Below, one piece after another: positions 49,183-61,413 of a stretch of 64,000 bases of DNA. The DNA comes from Primula veris (Eukaryota; Streptophyta; Magnoliopsida; Ericales; Primulaceae): positions 11,472,501 to 11,536,500 of the forward strand of contig OY821750.1 of NCBI GenBank assembly GCA_963682055.1. Direction: 5' to 3'. Each line of letters opens with the position of its first letter. The first letter of the stretch is position 1. Position numbers and translations under genes: made by a program. The notes beneath the pieces are model-generated. The model was not told the DNA's origin, ran no database searches, and saw only the letters and a program-made list of their open reading frames with translations.

Positions 49183-50518
49183 TGTTGGAAAACATGTATT
49201 AAACATGGGTGTTCCGAATGGTCACATGACCAACTTTGAGTCAATATTACATGTGACAACTCTGAGTTGTTAATGCTGTACTCAAAGCGTTTGAGTAGCT
49301 CGTGTTACGAGCTTCGTAACGGTATATCGCATGACCTATTCGGAGAATGGGTGTGAATATTAATCGGTTTCAAATTGGGTTCTCGAAAGAAGAGAAACCT
49401 TAATGCTGGAAAATAGAACGAATAAAGGGAAAACCATTGAGGGTTATCCTATATTCAAGAATTAAGAGTTAATTTTTCAATATATATATACAATTCCAAC
49501 CCATGTAGTTGTTAAACTATTATGTCCACGTACACATATGTGTATGAGTGTGTTCCACACGCACTCGCTCGGGTCTCGGATCGCGGGTGCGGGCTTGGAA
49601 TTTGGGATTTGGGATTTGTCTCGGGTCTCGGGTCAAATCTGAAAAATGAGTTTTGTATAAAATACAAAAGAAGTCCCTAGAGTTTCCAGCAAATTGAAAT
49701 GCCAGCATTCAATGAGAATAAATTGCAGATTGAATGCTGCAGTTTCAGAAATTGAATGGGCGGATTCTGGAGGTGTAACTCCCATAATTAAATGGATCAT
49801 TATGGCTGCGGTTTCTGAAAAAACCGATAAAAGACAGTCTTTCCCCTCTCATTCAGACACAACATCTATCACACATACACAGCATAAAGCATCATATTGG
49901 AGAGAATCGCACCACCAACAGCTCGACCTGTGGTTCGGTGCCGTTACCACTCGAGCCACTCAGTGACAGAAGTTGTACCTTGGGAACAAAGTCCCGAGAA
50001 CCAGAAACACTAAGGTGGTTCGAGAAATATTGTTTAAGCGAAACTGCTTTCAGTTGCCTCTTTTTATTTTTCTGTATTTACTTTCCAGTCATTTACATTC
50101 TGTAATTTAATTTTCCAGTACTGTTTACTTTTCTGTATTTACTTTCCAGTCCTTTCTGTTATGTAATTTAATTTCAGTAATTTACATTTCAGTTTTGTAA
50201 TTCCATTTACTTACAGAAACAGTCCAGCAGCTTAGTAATCATACTATTCTGTCTCGTAGTTTCTTTTAATTGACAAGCAGTCCAAGAGTATAGTCTTTAT
50301 ACTATTCTGTCAAACAGTTTCGTACAATTACAATTCAGTCCAGCAGTTTAATAATTTATATTAAATTTTTCTGGAATTTATTTATTGCAATTTAAATTAT
50401 TTACCGGTCAGGAATTTTGTAATAGAGTAATATTCCTTTTCAAGTGAAATAAAATTGTTTATTTCTGTTTCAGTCCTTTTCATTTATATTATTGCTTTTC
50501 GATACTGTAAAACCAACA
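49183..50518 (+). repeat. Copia-A2 5' LTR
   Basis: About 1.34 kb, TGTTGGAAAAC...AAACCAACA. The TATA box is altered to GATAAAAG (near 49826). Confidence 0.9.
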
Positions 50519-50872
50519 ATCTTAAACAATACCATTTTTTTTGGTTTTACTAATTTCGGAAAGAAATAACTTTTCTTTTTATTTTGTTTTGTTAACGTCT
50601 CGGATTTTATTCTTGCAAAATCATTGCTAGTTTACTAGAAATTGAAGTTTGCAAATAGAATAACTCCGATTTGAGTTTAATCATTTAATTCTAAAAATTA
50701 AAAGAGTTCTTAGTGAAATCAAAAGTGATTTGGTTTTCACGCTAGAATCTCATTTAATTGTTTATTGGACACTATTCTTTTGAGCAAACTAATTAAGTTA
50801 TAATTAGTGTTTGCGATTAAGAATATTAGTTTTCTTGCGAGAAAGTAATCATATTCTGTCTTGTCATTTTAG

Positions 50873-53800
50873 ATGACTAATGAGGATCAATCACCCATCG
50901 TTTCTTCGGAAATTGTGCAGAGCGCAGTTGTAATTGGCAGTAGCCAAAACACTGCGAGCACTGTGAGTGGGAGGGCTCAGGCTCAGGCTGAGGCCGAAGC
51001 TATGGTGGCAAAGACTGCGGCCAACGCCGCTGTTGTAGAGGCTGATGCTATGGCTGCGGTTACGGCCACAGCTCAGGCCGCTGCAAAGGCTGTGGCCAAA
51101 GTAGGGGCTGCGACCAAAGCCAAGGGCAAGGCTCCAGCTACTTCGTCTATGCCCGTTTTGCCAACCTCTCATTTAGAGAAGACGAAAAAGTTTAGGGGCA
51201 ATTACTTCAAATGTTGGCAGCAAAAAATGCTGTTTTATTTAACTGCCCTTAACCTGACCCGGTTTCTAAAAGAGTCTGCACCCGTCTTAAGCGAGGACGA
51301 TGAGGACGTGTAGACGGTTTCGGCGGTGGAAGCGTGAAAACACGGCGACTACCTTTGTCAAAACTACATCCTTTGTGAAAACACGGCTACTACCTATGCC
51401 GAAAACACGACGCTTGATGACACTCTTTTCAGTGTATTCGAGCCCAATGCTTCTGCAAAGGAGATTTGGGAAACCCTCGAAAAGAAGTACAAGGTGAATA
51501 ACGTTGGTGCAAAGAAATTTATCGTCACGGATTTTCATGAGTACATGATGGTTGACGTAAACAGTGTTATCGAGTAGGCTGAGGAACTCCAGCTCATATA
51601 CCATATGCTTGATGCCGAAGGGTTAGTGATAAATGAACCTTTCCAGGTGGCATTAATGATTGAGAAACTGCCACCCTCTTGGAAAGAGTTTCAGAACTAC
51701 CTGAAACATAGGCGAAAGGCTATGACTCTGGAGGGTCTCATTGAGAGGCTTAATGTTGAGCAAAGCAACCGCCGATCCGGAAGGAAATACGGTGACGGGG
51801 CAAGCAACGTGGTTGCTAAAGCCAATGTGGTTGAGGACGCTACATCTTTGACAGCGCATTCGGTGCTGCTCCCAAGAAGAAATTCATGGGAGACTACTTT
51901 GTGTGCAACAAACCGGGCCATAATGCTGCAGATTTTAAGAAGGAAAAGGAATCGTGATGCTAAGGATGACGTCGAAAAAGGAGCTGACACTGACAGGCAT
52001 GCTCAATGTGCCGCAAATTCGCAAGAATCTGGTCTCCGGCTCAGTGATGGTGAACAAAGGGTTTAAACTTGTATTTGAATCTGCTAAAATTGTAATCACC
52101 TTAAATGACTGTACTAGATACTGCTATGTTTACTTAATGAGAAGTAAGGACGAAGCGGTAGAGAAATTCGCTCTTTATAAGACCGAAGTAGAAAATCAAC
52201 TCAATAAACAGATTAAAATATTGAGAAGTGATAGAGGCAGTGAATACGAGGCATCGTTTGCATATATATGTAAAGAAAGTGGCATTATACATCAAACAAC
52301 AACCCCATACTCTCCGGAGCTGTATGGGGTTGCCGAGCGTAAGAATAGAACGCTCAAGTAAATGATGAATGTTATGTTAGTAAGTTCTGGGTTACCCCAG
52401 AACATGTGGGGGGAAGCGCTTTTTTCCGCCAATTACGTATTGAACAAGCTACCGCATAAGAAGCGTGATAAACCACCTTATGAATTATGGAAAGGCCATC
52501 GGTCGACCTATAAAATTTTAAGGGTTTGGGGTTGTCTTGCGAAGGTCCTAGTCTCGCGTTCGAAAATAATGAGAATTGGGCCAAAGACGGTAGACTATGT
52601 GTTCATAGGATATGCACACAACAGTAGTGCTTATTGTTTTCTCGTGCACAAGTCGGATAATCCCGAGGTGCATGTAGATACGATTATCGAAACTCGAGAA
52701 GCTTCCTTCTTCGAGGATATCTTTCCCCGTAAGTCTTCCAGAACTATAGAGACTGAGGAGTAAAACAGTGGGGAAAATGTGGGGGCAAGTGAACTGATGG
52801 AAGAAGAAGAAGAAGAGCCTCGACGAAGTAAAAGGGCGAGGAAGGAAACTTTTTTCAGTCCAAATTTTGTAACCTTCATGATAGAAGGCGAACCGGCAAC
52901 ATTCAAACAAGCAATGTCATCCCGGGAAGCCCAATAATGGGAGGAAGCGATCAACATTGAGGTTGAATCGATATTACAAAATCACACTTGGAAACTAGTG
53001 GATCTTCCACCCGGATGTAAGCCACTAGGCCACGAGTGGATCTTCAAGAGGAAGAGAAAGGTCGATGGAACAATCGAAAAATACAAGGCTAGACTTGTAG
53101 TGAAAGGTTTTAGACAAACCGAAGGTGTCGACTATTTCGACACGTATGCTCCTGTCTCCAGGAAAACGTCAATCCAGATTGTCATTGAACTCGCGGCACT
53201 GTTCAATCTGGAAATACATCAGATGGATGTGAAAACGGCGTTCTTGAATGGGGAATTGGAAGAGGAAATTTACATGGAACAACCCGAAGGGTTTGTGGTT
53301 TCAGGTAAAGATCATAAGGTATGTAAACTTGTAAAGTCTTTATATGGACTAAAACAAGCACCTAAACAATGGCACGAGAAATTTGATAGAGTAATGTTAT
53401 CCAACGGTTTCCGTATCAACGAGTGTGACAAATGTGTCTATGTAAAAGGGAATGAAAAGGATTACGTGGTAGTATGCCTTTACGTAGATGACATGATTAT
53501 AATAGAGAGTAATGATAACATCAACTCTACTAAGAAAATGTTATCACAAAAGTTCGAGATGAAAGATTTGGGTGTCGCTGATGTAATACTTGGTATGAAA
53601 TTATCAAGACATCAGACGGATATGCGCTATTGCAAACTCATTATGTCAAGCAGATGCTTGATAAATTTGACAAAGATAGTAGTGTTACATCCAGGACTCC
53701 AATAGAGATCTCAACCAACCTAAAGAAGAACTTTGGGGAGAGTGTGAGACAATTGGAATATTCTCGGATAATAGGTAGTCTTATGTACGTCATGAACTGT

Positions 53801-54118
53801 ACTAGACCGGACATAGCCAACTCAGTAACTAGGCTGAGTAGGTATACCAGTAATCCCAATGGGGAGCACTAGAAGGCAATCATGAGACTTCTCAGATACA
53901 TGAGATTTACGGCCGACCGATGGTTGCATTATACCAGATATCCAGCTGTGCTAGGAGGGTATTCTAATGCCAACTGGATCTTGGATTCCAACATTACAAG
54001 CTCCATTAGTGGATATGCGTTCGTACTGGGTGGAGCGGCTGTTTTATGGAGATCATCCAAACAGACCTGCATAGCTATATCAACTATGGAATCCAAGTTC
54101 ATAGCTTTGGATCTAGCG
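50873..54118 (+). pseudogene. Copia-A2 gag-pol remnant
   Basis: Starts MTNEDQSPIVSSE with an Ala-rich gag; TAG after DDEDV (near 51311). The protease is deleted. Integrase core [11 protein letters not shown] and [13 protein letters not shown] with [26 protein letters not shown] and LYVDDMIII, a one-base frameshift near 53600, and RNase H ending at IALDLAT where the 3' deletion begins. Not functional. Confidence 0.85.
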
Positions 54119-54790
54119 ACAGCTCGACCTGTGGTTCGGTGTCGTTTTCATGTGAGCCACTCAATGACAGAAGTTGTACCTTGAGAACAAAGTCCCGAGA
54201 ACTAGAAACACTAAGGTGGTTCGAGAAATATTGTTTAAGCGAAACTGCTTGCAGTTGCCTCTTCTTTTTTTTATTTCATTTCAGTATTGTTTACATTCTG
54301 TTTATTTCATTTCAGTACTGTTTATATTCTGTAATTTATTTTTCTGCATTTACTTTCCAGTCCTTTACATTCTGTAATTTAATTTTCCAGTACTGTTTAC
54401 TTTTATTTATTTACTTTCGAGTCCTTTCTGTTCTGTAATTTAATTTCAGTAATTTACATTTCAGTTCTGTAATTCCATTTACTTACAGAAACAGTTCAGC
54501 AGCTTAGTAATCATACTATTCTGTCTCGCAGTTTTTTTTAATTGACAAACAGTCCAGAAGTATAGTCTTTATACTATTCTGTCAGACAGTTTCGTACAAT
54601 TACAATTCAGTCCACCAGTTTAATAATTTATATTAAATCTGTCTGCATTTTATTTATTGCAATTTAAATTATGTACGGGTCAGGAATTTTGTAATTGAGT
54701 AATATTCATTTTCAAGTGACATAAAATTGTTTATTTCCGTTTCAATACTTTTCATTAATATTATTGCTTTTCGATACTGTAAAACCAACA
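54119..54790 (+). repeat. Copia-A2 3' LTR, first half deleted
   Basis: Only the distal half remains, from 'gctcgacctgtggttcgg' to AAACCAACA. U3 and the TATA box are gone. The junction with RNase H shares ACAG between both partners. Confidence 0.9.
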
Positions 54791-55980
54791 AAACATATAT
54801 ACCATTAAGTAAGTAGAGGTTAAATTGTTACTAAACGGTTGAAAATATGCAACAAGGAATGAGTTTATTGGCCAGAAACTACAGGAATAGTTACATAAAT
54901 TTTGCAAAATAAAATTAGTAACCAAAACTTGAAAATTCTTGAACTTACTTGCATTTTTTCGCCCAGATTTCTTCGCCTTTCTCTTTTTCAAGAATATGCA
55001 TATGCATAATAGAAGCACTATGGTTGCAATAGTTGAAACGACCACTGAAATTATTGTTTTAATACTATTGCTGTTGCTTTTTCCAGGTGAAATAATAAAC
55101 CGACACACATTATTTAGGCAACAAAAATATTTAATCTTTAGAAGACTTTTATTATACGAAGAAAAAAAAAATTAATAATTGATGGTACAAGTGACGGCCA
55201 AAAAGTGCCCAACTCTATGTGAGAAAACTATAATGTACTAAAAAAAAAAAGAGAACTATAACTATAGCCTCAATGGTGACATGGGACTGAAGTATACTAA
55301 GTTTACACTACGTATGCATACTAATAAAAGAACATTATACAGTTGAAACCAATCTTGCTTTTATTACGAAACCTTGGGGATAAAATTATATAAAAAAAAG
55401 TTATCCAATACTTATATTGTCCAATTTTCTTCACAAACTTTGATGCTGACGGTTGTGGTTGCCACTTGCCAGTGTGCTTTTAAAGGACATAGGATTTTTG
55501 AACATGATGTTTCATTTTTCATTTCTTTCAAAATATCAATTGACTTTTCCAATTAAAAACTTGATGAATTTTAAATTTTCAGTTCTTATTAATTCTATTG
55601 AAAGCTAAACAAATTAAGATTTCATTTTGGTTGTAGCGTTAAAAAAAATACTACCCTTTCCAAATCAAGAAGTCCAGCTTACAACCTTCAGTTATTAAGA
55701 AGATCATGATCAAATTAACACAACAAATTATGAACATAAATTAAAAAAAGATAATTATCACTAAAAAGTATAGGAAAGTAAAAGTTTGTATGACACTATA
55801 CAGATTATTAATGAACAACATAAACTATTAGTAAGTGTTTAATAATTTTAGCAACAAATCATATAATAACAATACAGTAACACAACAATTATTGCTATCT
55901 TGTTATTAATTTCTTGGAGTGTATGCAATTTAAACAAGTGCTAACACCTAAGATCATTCAAAGCTATAGTAAAGATATAC

Positions 55981-56800
55981 TCATGCCTGTCCCTTTTCCT
56001 CTTGTTGACGTTGGTGGAGGCGCTAGCGGCTTAACCACGGGCTTTTCATCCGCAGGCCCTGCAGTGTCGCTGAAGAAAGGATAAGTCCCGTACCTCACGG
56101 TACAACTCGGCCAAAACCATATTCCCCCTACCTTTCCCTTAGAGCAACTCGATATCTGCCCCATCAACACAAGACAATCCATACACTCCTTCTCGGATAA
56201 ATCTGGGGTACACTGCACAAGCCCAAAGATAGTGACAAGATCCGGTCCCGTTATGTTACCAGTGGCAAACTTCCTACGTACGCCTACCGCTGCCTTGGCA
56301 TGTAGACCGTTCAGCAAGGACTTCAAGTCCTTGCTGAACTGGCCTTGATCCGTCGCGTTTTGATAATGGTATAAACAATAGTGTGGTTCATAAGACAACT
56401 TGTGATATAATGGATCACTAGAGTATTTCAAGGTACAATTTCCGTTCCATCCAACCGCTTCTTTGTAGTTTTTGCAAGAATTCGTTAGATTTAACGTAAC
56501 GTCACGTATGCAAGTGTGACAGTCACCAGCTTTGAGGTCTCCTCGACAAAGAGCAAGTCCGTAGGCTGTGTCTGGATTCTGACCAAAAGAGTGGTTTCCG
56601 AAGCCGTAGGCATCTATCTTGGAAGGGATAGAAGAAAGGAGGGTGTTGAGGTTTGTTTGATAAGTTGTATTATTTGTGAAGTTGCCTGCTTGTGATGAAC
56701 AATTGTTGTATTGGATATCTGGTTGTGAAAGGATGAGACAAATAAGTTGTGTGAAAATGAGAACTAGAAGAAGAAAGAGCTTTTTGGAACAAATTTTCAT
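55981..56800 (-). CDS. CRK3 exon 1: signal peptide and two DUF26 domains
   Basis: Open frame of 820 nt to the donor. Differences from CRK1 include YNNCSSQ for YYTCSSQ, IWFWPSC for IGFWPSC, and loss of one Leu in the VLLMG stretch. All six DUF26 motif cysteines are kept. Confidence 0.85.
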
Positions 56801-57362
56801 GTCAATAAAATGAATTAGCTAGTGAGTTGGAGAAGGATGAGGAACATCATGTAACCTTAGAGATAAATTAATTTCGACAAGCATTTATATTTAAGAAAAA
56901 AAAAATGAGTCATAAGAAAGACTTAATGGTAGAAAATAGATAAATGATTTGAACACGTGAAATATGACCATATGAGGAGAAATTATTTGTGAGTTTACTT
57001 ATTTCAAAATATTGACTTTTCACCGGAGAATATAAAAGATCCCGGCCCACTCCTATCCTAGCTTCTAATTTTCCTAATTAAAAGTTCAACCTTTTGGAAC
57101 ACAACTTTTTTTTTTCCAAAGGAAAAATTCATTGTGTAAACTTTTTTTTGGAACACAACTTGTATTGAACTTAAAAATCATGTTAATCTTCAGGTCTCCT
57201 AAAAATGGTTTTTAGTTTTCACTATAAGTAAAAACTCACTTGTTGGTACACATTAGATATTTACGATTTACTTACATGAATGTTTGTTGAATAAAGATAG
57301 AAATACAATTGTATGAAATGTCCGTAATAAAATCAACATTTATATATCAGTGAATAATGAGT
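56801..57362. other. CRK3 5' flank
   Basis: Homologous to the CRK1 and CRK2 upstream regions, with 'gcccactcctatcctagc' conserved in all three. On the minus strand a TTTATATTC-like element (near 57030) could be the TATA box. No gene. Confidence 0.5.
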
Positions 57363-58499
57363 AGGGCCGTAAATATAAAGCGAATCAAGGCGAACAATGT
57401 TCTGTTTATATATGTTCATGTACATCAACTGAAACATTTATTTATTTTCAGTTCATGTTCATTTAAATACGAATAAATATTTAACGAACATGAACCGAAA
57501 ATTTGATGAGGCGAACACGAGTTCTTCGTGAACATATCTTTTCATTCAAAATATTTAATAATTTAAAAATAGTACTTTTTTCCTTTCTTTTTGCAATATT
57601 GATAGAACATAAAAATTGGACCCAAATGTTCTATTCGGGTATGGATCAGCCCACACATTGTACAGGGGTATCCAACGCTTAAATGGGTTACAACATGCTT
57701 ACTCTACAAAGATAAGGGTGGATATTGCTAAAAGCCCAAGCCCATTTAACAAGGGACACAGGTCTGGAAAATCCCAGGAAATGAAGACATTTGTCAACAT
57801 CCTAAAAAACATAATTGACTATAAATAGCCAACTACCCCCCTTAGACCAGGACCAGAAAATCTATCCAAAAAATATAGAGAGAAGGAGAGAAAGGAGAAA
57901 AACTTGTCCGAACTCACTATGTCAGAAAGCAGACCGAGCAAGACATAAAGACCGAACACCGAGATCAAAGAAAGATCAAGATTAAAAGAGCAAGTTGTAA
58001 TACTGAGCATAAGTGCAAATAGAAAATTGTAATCCGAGCAATCATATCACCGAGCATAATAAAAATTAAAGAAGTGTTCAGTATTGATTCTATTTTATAT
58101 ATTCTAGTATCGTTGAAAAGCCTAACGCCACCGACCAAAATTATGGCTTTATCAACCGGTTAATGCATTTATAGTATGATGATATAAATTAACTTAATAA
58201 GTTTGAAATAATACAAACATATTATTAATATTATTGTGGTGTAAATAAGTTTATTAATTTGTAGTATTAGCTACTAGCTAGTTTTTGTTAAATAATTTAC
58301 TTTTTTGATTTTATCAAATTTTATATATAATTTCACGAACACGAGTTTAGACGAAACAAACAGAGTCGTGTTCATGTTCAGTTCAATTAATAGACGAACG
58401 CTCTATTATTGTTCGTTATCATGTTTGTTTATAAATGAACGAACATGAATCGAAACTTATCCGAGTAGAAAACGAACGACTTATCTCATTTACAGCCCT
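57363..58499. mobile_element. TIR element with AGGGC(T/C)GTAAAT ends
   Basis: Left end AGGGCCGTAAAT, right end (reverse complement) AGGGCTGTAAAT, and the 10-bp direct duplication AATAATGAGT on both sides (57353-57362 and 58500-58509). Many GAACATGAAC/GTTCATGTTC repeats near both ends. Left parts of the same element lie upstream of CRK1 (33460) and CRK2 (46369), so it was present before the array expanded. No coding seen. A likely solo LTR has inserted inside. Confidence 0.75.
57600..58154 (+). mobile_element. Probable solo LTR
   Basis: 555 bp with ends TGATAGAACAT and GGCTTTATCA (TGATA/TATCA inverted ends), a TATA box in 'gactataaatagcc' near 57819, and AATAAAAATTAAAG near 58060. No internal retroelement sequence. 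No clear target duplication, and compared with CRK1 about 220 bp of host element is missing at this point. Confidence 0.55.
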
Positions 58500-58555
58500 A
58501 ATAATGAGTGATACATCAAGTCAACATAATTCAATTAACTACAATATTTAGTTTC

Positions 58556-58557
<2 letters not shown>

Positions 58558-58589
<32 letters not shown>
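58558..58589. repeat. (AT)n microsatellite
   Basis: About 30 bases of alternating AT just downstream of the TIR element. Confidence 0.9.
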
Positions 58590-58591
<2 letters not shown>

Positions 58592-58849
58592 TTCTGCTAA
58601 CATGTGTTAAGATACAAATAATATGATAACAAGTATGTATATAATAGTAACATTTAATTTAACAATGGATATTTATGAATCAGGTTGAACACTGATTTCA
58701 TATTTTCTTGATAGTGGTGTGTGTATATGTATGGTTCTGGATTAGTGGCGGTAAATGGGTCTAAAGCAAACAGAAGTTGTATCTTAACACAACTAAATAT
58801 GTATTATTAATTGACTAGCAGGTATGTTGTTTCCAAATGGTTACTTATT

Positions 58850-58957
58850 CTCGTATGGATGTGGGCCCTATTTATTTTCGAATTTGTGTTATCATAAATG
58901 GAGACTCATTTATGATAATACAAATTCAAAAATAAATAGGGCATACTTCCATACGAG
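58850..58957. repeat. 108-nt imperfect hairpin
   Basis: Two arms of about 50 bases (starting CTCGTATGGA on each strand) pair with about five mismatches around an 8-base loop 'ggagactc'. It could be a tiny foldback MITE or a small-RNA precursor. No target duplication recognised. Confidence 0.75.
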
Positions 58958-59323
58958 ATTTTGACTAAAATAAGATCATTATTTTGGGTGCAACAAATGC
59001 ACAATATGCAAATATACTAATGAAAACCAATAGTTGTTAGTATTGTGAATAATAAAAAAAATTACAATATTTCTTGGTGTGCATGATGATACATCAACAT
59101 AAGTTATAAAATGAATCATTTCCTTAAATTTTATTTCCATCCACAAAATTATCCCCCCCTTGGGAAGTAAATACCAATGAGTCAATGACGTGTTTAGTAA
59201 GCATAATGATACGGGTTTATTCACTTTTCGTACTTTTGTTTTTTCATTTTTTCCTGATTTATAAATTGATTTCTTAATTTCTCTTTTTTTACCATGCCTA
59301 ATCCCTCCGTAAGAAGAGATATT
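58958..59323. other. AT-rich intergenic stretch
   Basis: No gene seen. A 'taatccctccgt' near 59299 resembles a Stowaway end without partner. Confidence 0.4.
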
Positions 59324-59509
59324 AAACTCAGTTCCAATAGTAAATTTATTGTCTACTATCACAACAACAATGAGATAATTATTTCAAACTCATATATACC
59401 TTCACTACTTAACTCAAAGGGGTTGATAAACAAGGAGGGGTAATTTGAGAGTGATTGCACATTCGAGTGGTTTTTCAACATTGTTACAAAATAATCAAGG
59501 TACATAGTT
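59324..59509 (+). repeat. Dispersed repeat, copy 2 (interrupted by Copia-A3)
   Basis: 186 bases matching 7340-7525 in the same orientation without gaps. Copy 1 continues beyond this point; here the LTR of Copia-A3 begins. Confidence 0.85.
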
Positions 59510-61067
59510 TGTTGGAAAACCATATATAAACATGGGTGTTTCCGAATGGTCGCTAGACCAACTTCGAGTCAATATTACATGTGACAACGCTGAGTTGTTT
59601 ATACCGTACTCAACGTATTTGAGTAGCCCGTGTGACGAGCTTCGTAACGGTATATCGCATGACCTATTCAGAGAATGGGTGTGAATACTATGTGGCTTCA
59701 AAGTTGGGTTATCGAAAGCTCAAATCTGGAAAACGTAATGGTAAATGGAAAAACCATTTAGATTAATCCCATATTGGAAGATTGAGAGTCAATTTCACAA
59801 TATATATACAATACCAACCCATGTAGTTGTTAAACTAACATGTCCACACACACCTAAGAATATTAGTATGTACCACACACACGCGCTCGCTCGTGTCTCG
59901 GGTCTCGGGCTCGGGCTCGGGATTTGGGATTTGGGATTTGGGGAATGTCTCGGGTCGTGGGTCTTGGGTCTTGGGTCTTGGGTCAAATCTGAAAAAGGAG
60001 TTTTGTATAAAATACAAAAGCAGTCCCTAAAGTTTCCAGCAACTGAAACGCCAGCAATAAATGAGATTAATTACAGCGGATTCTGGGGGTGTAACTCCCA
60101 GAATTGATTGACCATTAATGGCTGCGGTTTCATTAGAAGCTATAAGAGGCAGCCCTCCCCCCTCATTCTGATACAACATTACACACAACTCACAGCATAG
60201 CATAGCATTTAGAGAGAGAGAACCGCACCACCAACAGCTCGACCTGTGGTTCGGTGCCGGTTTCCACACGAGCCACTCTGAGACAGAAATTGTACATTGG
60301 GAACAAAGTCCCGAAACCAGAAACCTTTAAAGGTGGTTCGGGAAATATTGCCCAGCAGTTGCCTCTTCTTTTAATTTCCGTTTTTTATTATTCTGTCCAT
60401 TTCATTTCAGTACTGTTTCCTTTTTGTATTTACATTTCAGTACTGTTTATTTTCAGTATTTCTATTCTGTAATTTACTTTTCAGTTCGGTAATTTCCAGT
60501 ATTTACAAAACAGTCCGGCAGTTTGTTTTATTTGTCAAAACAGTCCGGCAGTTTGTTTATTTGTCAAAACAGTCCGGCAGTTTGTTTAATTACAAAACAG
60601 TCCGGCAGTTTGTTTATTTGTCAAAACAGTCCGGCAGTTTGTTTAATTGTCAAAACAGTCCGGCAGTTTGTTTAATTGTCAAACCAGTCCGACAGTTTGT
60701 TTAATTATCAAACCAGTCCAGCAGTTTAGTAATTATACTATTCTGTCTGGCAGTTTGTTTAATTGTCAAAACAGTCCAGCAGTTTAATAATTATACTATT
60801 CTGTCTGGCAGTTTGTTTAATTGTCAAAACAGTTCAGCAGTTTAGTAATTATACTATTCTATCTGGCAGTTTGTTTAATTGTCAAAACAGTCCAGCAGTT
60901 TAATAGTTTGTATTAAATCTGTCTGGAATTTAAATTAGTGTAATTTTAATTCTGTTGAGTCAGGAATTGTAATTTATATTCCAATTGTGAGAAATAAAAT
61001 TGTTTATTTACATTGCAGTCCTTTGTTCTTAACTTTATTGCTTTTCGATTTAGTACCAAAACCAACA
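59510..61067 (+). repeat. Copia-A3 5' LTR
   Basis: 1558 bp, TGTTGGAAAAC...AAACCAACA. It is longer than the A1 and A2 LTRs mainly because of a tandem-repeat expansion. The G-rich (GGGATTT)n block is near 59918-59943; the TATA region reads CTATAAGAGG near 60138. Confidence 0.9.
60503..60900 (+). repeat. Minisatellite inside the Copia-A3 LTR
   Basis: Seven units of about 29 bp ('aaaacagtccggcagtttg' core) followed by three units of about 58 bp that insert 'taattatactattctgtct', then a partial unit. A1 and A2 LTRs have one or two diverged units at this place. Confidence 0.9.
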
Positions 61068-61413
61068 ATCTTAAACAATATCATTTTTTGGTTTTACTAA
61101 TTTCGAAAAGAAAATGACTTTTCTTTTTATTTTATTTTGTTGAGGTCTCGGTTTTTAATCTCACAAAATCATTGCTAGTTTACTAGAAATTGAAATTTGC
61201 AAATAGAATAAATCCGAATTGGTTTTAATCTTTTAATTCTAGAATACTATAAAGAATTCTTAGTAAAATCAAAAGTGATTTGATTTTCACGCTAGAATAT
61301 CTTTTTATTGTTTTATTCTTTTAAAGCAAACTAATTAAGTTATAATTAGTATTTGCAATTACGAATATTAGTTTTCTTGCGAGAAACTAAACGGGTTAAT
61401 ATTGTCATTTCAG

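Larger units (their letters stand above)
49183..54790 (+). mobile_element. Copia-A2 in CRK3 intron 2
   Basis: Same family, orientation and insertion site as Copia-A1, with target duplication AAACA (49178-49182 and 54791-54795). It shares with A1 the gag stop, the local gag duplication and the integrase deletion. It has two further deletions: zinc knuckle to protease (near 51940), and from RNase H into the middle of the 3' LTR (at 54119). Confidence 0.9.

Noticed and set aside
60503..60900. CRISPR-like regular repeats
   Set aside because: Units are contiguous tandem repeats without unique spacers, lie inside an LTR, and the genome is eukaryotic.
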